A stretch of 64,000 nucleotides of DNA from Castor canadensis. Taxonomy: Eukaryota; Chordata; Mammalia; Rodentia; Castoridae. The stretch lies in NCBI RefSeq assembly GCF_047511655.1, contig NC_133390.1:158655583-158719582 (forward strand), read 5' to 3'. Position numbers and translations under genes: made by a program. The notes beneath the pieces were generated by a model, which saw only the letters and a program-made list of their open reading frames with translations, did no database searches and was not told the origin of the DNA. Positions 9,744 through 19,601 of the stretch are shown here, one piece after another. The first letter of the stretch is position 1; every line of letters begins with the position of its first letter.

Positions 9744-10154
9744 CCAAGGCCAGCACCGCCTCCCCAGGCTTGAGTTGCCTGTCCTCCCGTGACCCGGTGG
9801 GCGCTGTGTCAGGCTGAGCCAAGGGTGAGAGAGAGCTGAAAGGCAAGCGGGGCCCGAGGGGACTCAGTTGTTTCCTGGGTATCTAGGGGTTGGGGACAGG
9901 CCTTTGACCTCCTGTTTTCTTTTTGCGTCCTGAGAAAGGGTCCGATGGCACAGCTGGTCTAGGTTGAAGGGGTCGTCTGGGGATAAAGGCGGCCTCGGAC
10001 TACAAGTCGTTGGGGCAGCACCAGATGGTGGCGGAATCCCCTCTTTGGCCCCAAGCTCCGCCCCTAGGGACTAACATAATAACGTTCTCCTAATCCCTGA
10101 CGTGTGTGCAGCGCCTTAGTTGATGTGTCACTCTCAGCCTTCAAGTGTAGGGGT

Positions 10155-10510
10155 CTTTTTTTGGGGGGTACTGGAGATTGAACTCAGGGTATGTGGGGGT
10201 CTTCAACTGCATTTCATGAAAGGGGAACTGATGCCCAGGGAGGGGAAGTAGTTTACTAGAGGTCCCACAGCTAATTACTCATGCCCGCTGAGTAAGTGAC
10301 CAATGCATTAGTTGTGGGCATATACACAATAGGAACTCAACTCAAGTAACAAGGTACACATCCCTCTTCCACTGAGGGATCTGTCTTGGGCTCAGCACAA
10401 TCTGGAATTTTTTTTTTCTTTTTTTTCCTCGTGGTATTGAGGTTTCAACTCAGGGTTTCACACTTGCTAGGCAAGGCGCTTGACCACTTGAGCCACCATT
10501 CAGACTCCTT
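10155..10510 (-). repeat. SINE fragments and MIR fragment, antisense
   Basis: 10155-10200 is a short tRNA-like SINE end (gtactggagattgaactcag). 10210-10310 is an antisense MIR-like stretch (gaactgatgcccagggaggg). 10405-10505 is a tRNA-like SINE (caactcagggtttcacactt, then aggcgcttgaccacttgagc). Confidence 0.65.
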
Positions 10511-11094
10511 AATTCTGGACCTTTTCCGGGCAGCTTCTGGAGATTGGGACCCTATTGTGATTCTAACCCCCTCTACCTTCACTCTATCTTAATGCCCAAT
10601 AAAATTGCTGTCTCCCAGCTGTTTTGACCACAGAAAGGTGAGTCACTGGCTGCCTGCCTCTGGGTGTGTTCAGGGCTGATGTTGGTTAAGGGTAGAGGGT
10701 AAGATGGGCTTTCCTCTGTTGGCTCCTCATCACCTCCCCAGCTTCCAAGGCTGTCAGCCAGGAGGAACTCAACCTACCCTAGTGCTGTCCCTTCCCTCTG
10801 CTTAGAGTGGAATAGAAGAGGTTGGAGGAGGACTTCTAACTTTGCAAGTGAATGGGCTTGAAGCTGGACCTAAAGTCCCATCCCAAGCTAGGGCTTGCTC
10901 AAGGATGGGCTGGGCTGTGGGTGGCTTAGGGCTCAAAGTGCTATTCTGGGCACAGCTGCTGTAATTATTAAAGGGAATAGTTCTTCCTAGAGACAAGCTG
11001 GGAATCTGAGAACCAGAAAGCTGGCAGACTGAGAAAGAAAATCCAAGAGGTTTACCCAGTGGTCAAGGGAGGGAGTGGGCACTGGCTGGCTGGT

Positions 11095-11260
11095 GCTCTT
11101 GTCACCTCCTGGCTGCCACTGACTTGCTGTGTGACCTTAGGTAGGGAGTTTCTACCCTGAGCCTCTTTTACCTCAATCTGTGTATAATTGAAGGCTCTGG
11201 TACATTCTGGGTACTTTGGGAAATACATGCTGAATCTTGATGCCAGGAACCTAGACTTTT
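11095..11260 (+). repeat. MIR-like fragment
   Basis: The core ccactgacttgctgtgtgac followed by cttaggtagggagtttctac matches the MIR core. The element is degraded. Confidence 0.5.
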
Positions 11261-12054
11261 CACTGTCTGAGCAGTGCAGCAATAAGTGGATCAGGGTTCT
11301 TGTCTGAACTTCCTGTCCCTTGTGCATCATTAATTCTTGGATATTGTCTATTGAGGCCTTTCTGACTGTGTATACTCTGGACTGGATGCTCAGTGACTTG
11401 GGACTAGGCCTGCCCACCACGGTCTAGTTGTATTTTTGGACTGATTTATGTTCTTTTTCTGAGTCTCAGATTGTAAAATGGGAAGGGAACAGTTCTGTAG
11501 CCACCACTTTGACATCTATATTCCTGGAACAAGGACCTCTTTCCTCATTTTAACCCAGGGAAGGACTGGCTGAGGGATTGGGTCCTAGTCCAAAGCTTAG
11601 TGCTTATCCTTTAAGAGTTCTTGGGATCTCTGACAGTTCCCTTCCTCCATCATTACCTCCCACTGACCTGCTGTCTCACTGGGGTCAGGCAACCTGATCT
11701 TCTTCCTCCTGGCCAGGATGCTGTCCTTGAGCAGGAGCTTGGGAAAAAGAGGTTACAGGGGGAAGGCCTGTGGGGATAGGATCTTCATATCTCATTTGAC
11801 AGTCCCATCTGAAAGCTTGCCCAATCTCACTATGAAGTCCCAGCAGTTCTGTGGAGTTTCTGCTAGCCAGCACTTTTCAAACCACACAGTCTCTTATAGT
11901 GGTTCTTAGTCCCTGGGGTTAAAAACTGCTGTTTAGAAAATCTTGATGAAATTCAAAGTCCTTCTTCCCAGAAAAAAAACCCATAGATCATCAAGTTAAA
12001 AATACCTAATCTAGACAGACACTCAATAAATCACTCTATAATATTGATTATACA

Positions 12055-12600
12055 TGCTGCCTCTGGAATCTTGATGACATGGGTTCAAATCTCACCTTGT
12101 CTTTAACTAGCTATGAGACTTTGAGCAAATTACCTTACCTCTCTGAGTCTCATCTTACCTTTCCTTCTCCTGGAAAAGAGAGATAGTGGTTGTATGCACT
12201 TTCTGTATTTGTTGTGAGGATTCCATCAGGTAATATATGTGAAGCTGATAGTGCTTGGCACATGAATGTTAGTTAAATTATTATGATGATAATAATCACA
12301 ATATGGGCAATTTGTTCCCTGTGTGGAGAATTCCTTTTTACTCTTCAAGGTCCAGTTTGGATGTTCTATCCTCCGAAGACCTTCCTTGACAGAGCCTGGT
12401 CAAACATCACTCCTTCCAAATCCCTAAAGCACCTTGCAAAAACTGATTTATTAGTTTATTGAGTGATCGTGTATCCAGGCACTGTTCTAAGCACTTCATA
12501 AGTGTTTGGCTCATTTAATTCTTATTAGAACCCAGAGAAGAGTACTAATTGTCATTTAACAGATGAAAAAAACAAAGGCACAGGTAAATAACTTCTTAAT
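12055..12600. repeat. MIR, L2 and antisense MIR cluster
   Basis: 12055-12295 is sense MIR (gacatgggttcaaatctcac, then gttgtgaggattccatcagg). 12310-12430 resembles an L2 3' end (ttcaaggtccagtttggatg, then gaagaccttccttgacagag). 12430-12600 is antisense MIR (ggcactgttctaagcacttc). Confidence 0.65.
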
Positions 12601-12798
12601 CTCATACAGAGAAGCCTGGATTTGATTGTAGAAGAACACACACACTCCAAAAGCTTCCCCACACATTCCTATAATATTCTTATCACTGTTTTGGGGGGGA
12701 GGGGTGGATTTCCATTGGAAGATCTGACGCCTTTCTGTGATTCCCAGGTTTTTGCACTGCCGTAGGGCGCCCCCTTGAGGCCGCTTTACCCCTCGACC

Positions 12799-12922
12799 AT
12801 GTTCCAGCGTCTCACCAGCCTCTTCTTCAGCACCCCCTCGCCCCCGGAAGACACTGACTGCACTCGCGCCTTTATCTCGGAGGAGGATGAAGTGGATGGT
12901 TGGCTCATCATTGACCTGCCGG
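12799..12922 (+). CDS. TP53INP2: TP53INP2 coding exon 1 (of 3)
   Basis: The exon begins at about 12748 after its acceptor, with 51 nt of 5'UTR before the ATG. It encodes residues 1-41 plus the first base of D42 and ends CCGG|GTGAGG. It carries the whole LC3-interacting region. Codon usage is GC-rich, like the rest of the gene. Confidence 0.95.
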
Positions 12923-13267
12923 GTGAGGCCTGAGTCGTGGGCCAACACTCTGACTCCTGGGCCTGTGAAGTCATCCTAAGGGCACATGGCCGAACAGTGG
13001 AGGGGAAGGGAGCTGCATGGGGATTGGAGTTCCCCCAAGCCATCTGGGCAAACTTGAGTTTGAGGCAGTGCCCTGGAGGTGGGTGTAACAAGGCTCCTTC
13101 CCCTGCAAGTCTGAGCTATCTCCTGGCAGCACACTGTTGGGGCCCATATCTGGGGTCTCCTAGGGCATCCAGGCTAGACTCCTGGCCTGAGGGTGCTCCG
13201 TGGGCACGATGGGTAGGGCTGCGGGTCTGACTAACGATGCCATTTCTCTCCCTGCCCCCTGTGTCCG

Positions 13268-13298
<31 letters not shown>

Positions 13299-14319
13299 CC
13301 CGCTGCTCCTTCTCCTCCTCATGGCTCCCCCTCCTGCGTCCCATAGACAGCTACGTGGCTCCCCCCAGCCCCGGGGCCGCCCCTGTCCCCGCAGGCCGCC
13401 CTCCCCCCGCGCCCTCCTTGATGGACGAGAGCTGGTTTGTTACCCCTCCCGCCTGTTTTACTGCAGAGGGGCCCGGCCTTGGGCCCGCCCGCCTTCAGAG
13501 CAGCCCCCTGGAGGACCTCCTCATCGAGCACCCCAGCATGTCCGTTTACGTTACCGGTAGCACCATAGTGTTGGAGCCCGGGCCCCCTTCCCCGAACCCT
13601 GACGCTGCCTTGCCTGACAGCGACCTCAGTGATGGGTGAGCTGGCTGAGGGCAGAAACTGGAGGCTGAGAGAGCGACCTCAGAGCCTTGATGGGCTTTGA
13701 AAGGCGTGTCCTGGAGGGAAGGGGCGGGACGGATGGGCGGAGCAGTCAGATGGATGAAGGCGTGGCCTCATGACTGGGGTGGGGCTTGGGAGAGACCGGG
13801 CTGAGAGAATTGGGCCCGAGTCTCTTGTACCCAGAGGGGCCGCTAAAGGCTATACAGATGGGGGCTTCCAGGTCCAATTTACATGTCCAGGGACCAGAAC
13901 CAAGGAGGGAAGCATTTCCAGAATGGCTTTGGGGAAGGGCTGGTACTTACCAGTAGGATGTCAGGCGTCCCAGTCAGCAAAGAAAGTGACACTGGGTGGG
14001 AGATGCCTGCACTCCACACTCACTGCCTATCTGTCGCCTTGACGGAGCCCCGCTCTGTGTCTGCAGAGAGTTGGTGCCTGGCCTGCGTGAGCCGCGGGCC
14101 CTGCAGCACGCCGCCGCTCCTCTGCCCGCACGGGCTGTGCTGTTGGAGAAGGCCACCCAGGCACGGTGGCTGCAGAGGGCCCGGCAGCGCGCCGAGCGCC
14201 ACACGCTGAGCGCCAAGGTGGTGCAGCGGCAGAACCGCGCCCGGGAGAGCCGTCCGCGCCGGTCCAAGCACCAGGGCAGCTTTATCTACCAGCCGAGCCA
14301 GCGCCAGTTCAACTACTGA
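12799..14319 (+). CDS. TP53INP2: Tumor protein p53-inducible nuclear protein 2 (DOR), complete
   Basis: The joined coding exons 12799-12922, 13347-13635 and 14067-14319 encode 221 residues (human: 220). The protein begins MFQRLTSLFFSTPSPPED and ends in QFNY. The family is a scaffold for autophagosome formation and shuttles between nucleus and cytoplasm. It binds LC3/GABARAP proteins and also acts as a nuclear receptor coactivator and in nucleolar rRNA transcription. The LC3-interacting motif WLII at residues 35-38 follows an acidic stretch (EEDEVDG), as expected. The middle is proline-rich and carries the conserved block SSPLEDLLIEHPSMSVY. The C-terminus is strongly basic (arginine-rich, with RESRPRRSK), consistent with nuclear or nucleolar targeting. 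No frame break is seen. The start is the first ATG of exon 2, in the context GACCATGT. Confidence 0.97.
13268..13293 (+). repeat. (TG)n microsatellite next to a splice acceptor
   Basis: About 13 TG units end 53 bp before the acceptor of the next TP53INP2 exon. A pyrimidine-rich tract fills the gap. It lies inside intron 12923-13346. Confidence 0.9.
13347..13635 (+). CDS. TP53INP2: TP53INP2 coding exon 2 (of 3)
   Basis: The acceptor is cgtcccatag|AC and the donor GATGG|GTGAGC. It encodes the end of D42 through residue 137 and two bases of G138. This is the proline-rich middle with MDESWFVTPPACFTAEGPG and the LEDLLIEHPS block, both near-identical to what I recall of the human protein. Confidence 0.96.
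13636..14066 (+). other. TP53INP2: TP53INP2 last intron
   Basis: A 431-bp GT-AG intron (GTGAGC ... gtgtctgcag). I see no repeat or motif in it beyond GC-rich sequence. Confidence 0.9.
14067..14319 (+). CDS. TP53INP2: TP53INP2 coding exon 3 (of 3)
   Basis: It encodes residues 138 (last base) to 221 and the TGA at 14317-14319. The segment is arginine- and alanine-rich (LLEKA, then RARQRAERH and RQNRARESRPRRSK) and probably helical. It ends SFIYQPSQRQFNY. The antisense frame open across it is a GC-composition shadow. Confidence 0.96.
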
Positions 14320-17300
14320 GTGCCCCGCTACACCACAAATTCCTCGCAGTCTCGCAATCCCTGTCGGTCCCCTCCGCAGCAGCCTGTGTGCTGCTCGAGG
14401 GACGGCTGGGGTCCGCCTTGGGCTGGACACCACAACCACCCTCCTCCATAAGTGTGCGTGAGGTGGGTTGACAGCCCTTCCTCCTTCAATTCCCTTGATT
14501 TTGCCACCTCTGAACCCACTGCAGCCCTTCACCGTCCCCAAACTCAGCATCTAATCCTGTCTCCCCATCGTAATCTTCTATGCTTCCTTCTCTGACTTGC
14601 ACCTCTCTCCCCATCACCTTTGCCTTCTTGCCCACCCTGTTTCTGAAAACCTCTTCCGATCTGATCTGGCTCATTATCCACCTTCGACTTCTACCTTACA
14701 GGACTTACCGTTTCCTATGTTTGGCATTACTCACTCCTTTCCCTTATTCATTCCTAGTAATTCCCTCTCAAATAGGTTAGACTGAGGGAACCCAACCCTG
14801 AGCAGGTATAACCTGCCGCACCTGGACCAGTGTCCTTGCCCTCCAGTCAGGAATCAGGCTCAGGGTTTTGCATTTAGTCTTTCCCTTCTCTTTGTCCCAG
14901 GGGGCTGGGCTCCTTGGAACTGCTTAGGCCTGCAAGGGTAAAAGTATGTGGAAGAGGATAGCGAGATGTGAGTTTGAGAGAGGTAGAGGGAATCCAGAGA
15001 AAGAGGCAGCCTATTGGAGATGTAGACAGGACAGACAGGTTTAGAAGCTGTAGGGAGCAGGACACCATGGGAGGTGGTGCTGTTAGGAGAGGCCAAGCCC
15101 TGCTCTAATGCTAGAGCCTGGAGTCTGCCCCCATTTCCCTTTCCTATAATTTCACCTCCCAAGTCTTTTCCTGAAATTTACCTGTCTTCAGGTCCCTGAG
15201 TCTGAAGGGCTTAATACCTTGCCTCCCTACCTTTATATGCCACCCCAGAAACAGAAGCTGGGCAAGGCTCTGCCGTACTGGCCACTCATACATGCCCAAG
15301 GTGCTAGAACTAGCTTAGGAGAGATACAGGCCAGAGGGCATCTGAGCAGAGAGAGGGCATAGACTGCAGAGGAAAGATGCTGAAAAGGACAAGCTGTGGT
15401 GTGAAGTCATCCCCAAACTGACAGCTCAGCCTTCATCTTGCCTCTGGTCTTAATATTTCATACCTTGCTCAGTATGGCTAATAAACACTCCTGGGTAGGA
15501 GGCCAGGAACCCCATTGTCCCAGTCCCCAAATTTTCCCTATCTAGATTCAGAAGGCCTTCAGGGGGCTTCTCATTTTCTCCTTCAAGGTTCTTCCTTTCT
15601 AGGATGCTGGGGAGAAACGGGTACCCTCTGGCCACACCTTCCCCTTCTCCTCCATTAAGTACCTGGAGGAAGGAACCTGAATTCCCTGGGTGAGACACAG
15701 GAGATAGGGGGGCCAGCTTTTCTCCTCTTGTGGTGGGACTGAACTTGGGGCTCAGACACCAGCAACAGCCTCTTGGGGATGCCCTGAGTTGCTTCCCATT
15801 CTCTTTTTAGCTGTCCTTTTCTAGTGTGTGCTCATTCTTCCTTAAAACTTAAGATTTCCTGTTACATACTAACATAGGTCTTCCCCTTCATCCCAATTCC
15901 AGGTTTCCAGTCCTCATAGTAAAGCTGGGGTTGGAGAAACTCTGCATTCCTACAGAGGGCAAAAGCAGATACCTTCCCTGATTCTATACCCCCAGCCCTC
16001 ATGTGGCACATGTGAGGAAGGTGGGGGTATCCCCATGGATCCTGGGATAAGGGATAAAGGAAGCCCTACTGGGGTCTCTTATCCCAAGGAGTAAGCCAAA
16101 CTACTACTACAAGCAGATCAAAGAATCCATGCCAGCTCACTAGGGCCCTGGTAGACAACCTTGTTCTCTTGGGAAGAACCAAGTTCGTCAGTTACAACCT
16201 AGTTCACTTTTATTCTTCCACCTACTCTTAATTCACTTCACAGCCAGCTTAGGGTCTTCAGCATTTTCAAGAGCTGAAATTCCCTCCAGTCCTTCTTGCC
16301 TACTCCTCACTGCCAGCCGGGGCCTAGGTTTTGTCCTGGACAAGTGCTCATGATCCTGCTGGTGGGGGAAGAATTTGAGTAATAGAGCATTTGGCTCAAA
16401 TTTCAAAAGGCCCTGCCCTTATCTGTATTTCTGGAGACTCCTGTAGTTCTAGAATTCTCCAATCTCTCATCTGCTGGTTGCAAGGCTCATATAATTTTTT
16501 TTGTACTTTCCTATAGATCCTGTAGCATTTGAGTGTGACAACATTTTAATTGTGTATAGATTTCTAAGAACCAACACTGCTCAGTCTCCTGCTAGTCTGA
16601 CTCCTGAAGCATCAGACCTTGTCATACTGTATTGACTGTGTATGTGCCTTTCACCTTGAGCATGCTTCAGGATTTTTTTCTTAAACCACAGAACTTGAAT
16701 ACACAAGGGAACCAGAATTCACAAAGTCCTATGCAACATTAGACAGGAGAGGGTTAGAGAGTCTTGTCTTGACTGATGATTTTAGAGATCCTAGGGAAGT
16801 TTGTACCAGTTTGTGAGTATTAATGTCAATACTACCAGCACTTTGCCAAAACTAAGGATGTCAGAGGGACCTGTTTCTAGACTGAGTCCCAATTACATCA
16901 AAGGGTAACTTCCAGCTTTACCCAGTAAGTCTGAGTGGTTATCTTGAGCTGGATGCCACTTTCTAACCTTTGCCAGTCTAGCCCCAGCAGGGTACCATAT
17001 TGTATGAGTGGTTTGGTGCTGTTTTGGAGTATGCCTGCTCCCCAGCCTCCTTCCTGAAACCCTCTGATCAGATGGCTGTTACTCATGTCTTAGGTGCAAC
17101 AAGGATCCCACCAGAGCTCTTGGATACCTCTCAGGATCCATATAGCTTTGTGTGAGGGGACTGCATGCAGACAAACTGTAGCCTGATCCTAATACTTTCC
17201 TTCTTATCCTGCCACTAGTTCCAAATGGAGCCAAGTTGAGTGTACACCTGTTGGGTTTTTTGTGTTGAGACTGGCTGAAATGAAGAGACTTTGGTTGACC

Positions 17301-17472
17301 ATGTTGTGATGTGTCGACAGACTGAAGGACACAACCACCTCAACCTGGTCATGTGGCATGCCTGTGTGTGTGTGTAACAGGATTCTGATTGTTGGATTGT
17401 AATGCTATTCCTCTTTGGGAGAAAAAAATTAATATAAAGAAAAACAAATAAAAATCTATTTAAAGCACATTA
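14320..17472 (+). other. TP53INP2: TP53INP2 3'UTR
   Basis: About 3.1 kb of unspliced sequence runs from the stop to the poly(A) signal. It is almost free of interspersed repeats, in contrast to all flanking DNA, which fits an exonic untranslated region. An internal AATAAA at 15480-15485 could give a shorter form. No other structural motif was recognised. Confidence 0.8.
17447..17452 (+). terminator. TP53INP2: TP53INP2 poly(A) signal
   Basis: A canonical AATAAA lies in an A-rich stretch. Cleavage would fall at about 17465-17475, followed by a T/G-containing stretch (tgctttttgcctgagtt). Confidence 0.75.
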
Positions 17473-17474
17473 TG

Positions 17475-19020
17475 CTTTTTGCCTGAGTTACACTGAAGTA
17501 TAAGAAGCACTCTGTAATCTCAAGCACAGTCGAGTCATAGAGTATTATTGTTAGCCTGGCTTTAGTTCTCTGGTGTGTGTGTCACACAGGAGGGGAAGAG
17601 GGTAAATAAGCTTGCTGTGAACACAGCCAAACAATGTGGGGTCTGACTCATAAAAAAACTATTTTTAGAGGATCCTTATAATGTAAGACATACATATATT
17701 AAGACAGCTGAAACAGAGATGAGAATAAGCATGACAACGTCACTGACTCATTCTTTTGGTCTCAGGCACTGGGTTATGGCAAGGGCAAAGAGCCATTGGA
17801 GGGGAGGGGATGAAGCAGAAGTCGGGCTGGAAGAAACACAGCAGAAATCTGATGTCAATCTGATGTCCAGCTGGAGACAAGGATAGCCCCCAAGCCCTTC
17901 TCTGAAGGCTGTGAGTGGGGTAGAAGCAGAAAAATCTGACTTTAGAAACTATACAGATTTTGAAGAATTGAGCCAGTAAAGGAAAAAATCTGGGTATGTT
18001 GATGAGAAGTCACTCCTGGGCCTGAAACAGATGAGAGTGGGATGTTGTGGACATCTCTAAAATATATAATCCAAAATGGATTTAATTTGGGAGCTGTCCA
18101 TCTAAATACAGAACTGGATTAACAGTGGAAACCTGACCTAAACTGGGGTAAAAAGTTTTTTTAATGCAGGGAGGAGGTGCTGGTATTTGAACTCAGGGCC
18201 TCATGCTTGTCAGGCAGGTGCCCTACTTGTGCTAATTTTTTTTTTTTTGCCATGCCCCCCACCTCTTTTGTTTATATTTGTATTTGAGAAAGGGTCTTAC
18301 TAATTTTGCCCAGACTGGCCTCCAACTTGCAATCCTCCTGCCTCTGCTTTTTGATTAGTGCCACCAGGGTCAGTTGTGAGTTACTTTTTTATAAAACTGT
18401 CTAAAGCAACCTTTGGTATAGGCAGCACAGCTAATTACTTCAATCTTTGCATTCAGTGAGATAAGAAAATGTAGTGAAAGTAATAAAGCTTATTTAAAAA
18501 GGAATTTAGCATAACAGGATAAAAACAGGCAGAAATGAGGAAAAATGGAGAAACATTTTCTGCTCCCCAAGCAGGATATGGGAGTAAGGACTCCCTGGGC
18601 TAAATTCTTAATGCTGATACTATCTTGCTGCTCAGTCTGGGCTTATCTCCTGAATGGAGGAGATAAAAATACAAATACAGTTGTTTGAGGCAACTTATCG
18701 TGTGCATGGAGAGAAGCAGATGTATGAAGGAGGAAAACGTTGACAGCTTCCTGTCTAGAAAATCCTGGGTGGATTTTGATCCTAAGTTTGTTCTGTTATT
18801 TGCAACCAAAAGAAATTTGACTGTTATAAGTAGCTGGTATAGTACTGAACAAGGCTAGTTACTCAAAGCCAATAATGAGTGAGCAAGTATATACATTTTC
18901 CTCAACTTGCTACGTGAGCATTTCAGGTGTAATGTGTCTAAGTCACAAAGAAGGCTGCGTCTACTCACTTATGATTCAAAGGAAGAGCTTGCGCACCCAA
19001 TAATCCTCTACCAATAACAT
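17475..19020. other. Spacer between convergent TP53INP2 and NCOA6
   Basis: About 1.5 kb separates the two facing poly(A) sites. It contains one antisense SINE (18160-18375) and otherwise unremarkable sequence. No gene or RNA was recognised. Confidence 0.75.
18160..18375 (-). repeat. Composite SINE, antisense
   Basis: The tRNA-like half (ttgaactcagggcctcatgc, then caggcaggtgccctacttgt) is followed by a B1-like half (gagaaagggtcttactaatt, then ccaacttgcaatcctcctgc). Confidence 0.75.
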
Positions 19021-19024
19021 ACCT

Positions 19025-19557
19025 TTATGTCCTATAACAATGACATTTATTTATTAGCACATTCAGTATTTCACATTGTACAAACCCTTAGATTCTCTTT
19101 ATTCACTGGTCCATTTCTACAACAAATACATCCAAAACACTATATAATAAAATTATTTACAACGTTTTCAAATGACAAGATTGCTTTTGCCCCTGCTACT
19201 GCTATTCACACACAGTACTTCCCACAGCACAATACATCATTAGAAGATCTAAAAATGCTCACCCTGCACTCTGGGCTGTTTAGGAAATGTGAAAACTAGT
19301 AACATTTATAATGGCATTAGCTCCTCAATACATGGCAACATTTTAGGAACCTTGAACTTCATCTGTAACACCAAAAGGGCTGAATAACCCTGCTCTCCCC
19401 ATTGCCCTTTAAAAAACAGGCTGCAGGGACTAGGAAAAGGGCCACATTATTAAAAATGACTAACTGTACAGAAATATATTTTAAAAAGTCACAGCTCAAA
19501 ATTGCTCTTTGTAAAATTCACACACATTTACAAGCATCAAGTTGCCGTCCAGCTTGT
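19025..19557 (-). other. NCOA6: NCOA6 3'UTR
   Basis: About 530 nt of repeat-free, AT-rich sequence lies between the stop codon and the poly(A) signal. This is a short 3'UTR for so large an mRNA. Frames open here on the plus strand are not conserved proteins that I recognise. Confidence 0.8.
19046..19055 (-). terminator. NCOA6: NCOA6 poly(A) signal (double)
   Basis: On the minus strand the sequence reads AATAAATAAA, two overlapping canonical signals. It lies about 500 nt past the NCOA6 stop, so cleavage is expected near 19020-19035. Confidence 0.8.
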
Positions 19558-19601
19558 TTACTTAGATTTTCTTCGCTTGGATTGCACCGCACTGGTCATG
19601 T
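19558..19601 (-). CDS. NCOA6: NCOA6 terminal coding exon
   Basis: The acceptor ctacag is at 19602-19607. The exon completes the D of KD and encodes MTSAVQSKRRKSK, then TAA at 19558-19560. The basic tail matches the known NCOA6 C-terminus. Confidence 0.96.

Larger units (their letters stand above)
8930..9990 (+). promoter_or_regulatory. TP53INP2: CpG island with TP53INP2 promoter
   Basis: GC content and CpG frequency rise sharply, strongest at 9270-9560. Promoter-type sites cluster upstream of and in exon 1: CCAAT at 9211-9215, an inverted CCAAT (ATTGG) at 9267-9271, a CRE-like TGATGTCA at 9317-9324 and an E-box CAGCTG at 9329-9334. No TATA box is evident at a fixed distance, as is usual for CpG-island promoters with dispersed starts. 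The transcription start is inferred to lie at about 9340-9400; the sequence alone does not fix it. Confidence 0.8.
9558..12747 (+). other. TP53INP2: TP53INP2 intron 1
   Basis: The donor is at 9558 (GTGAGT). The acceptor, a pyrimidine-rich tract ending gattcccag, is at 12747. The intron contains the CRE cluster, SINE fragments at 10155-10200 and 10400-10510, MIR fragments, and an L2 fragment. 10520-11080 and 11430-12050 show no feature that I recognise. A possible 19-nt exon at 10619-10637 is too weak to call. Confidence 0.65.

Noticed and set aside
10619-10637. 19-nt non-coding TP53INP2 exon between tctcccag and GTGAGT
   Set aside because: The splice sites look good, but it is very short and untestable without cDNA, so it is not listed as an exon.
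14020-14550. 176-codon minus-strand frame antisense to the last TP53INP2 exon
   Set aside because: It is a shadow of the GC-rich, arginine-rich coding exon and its flanks.
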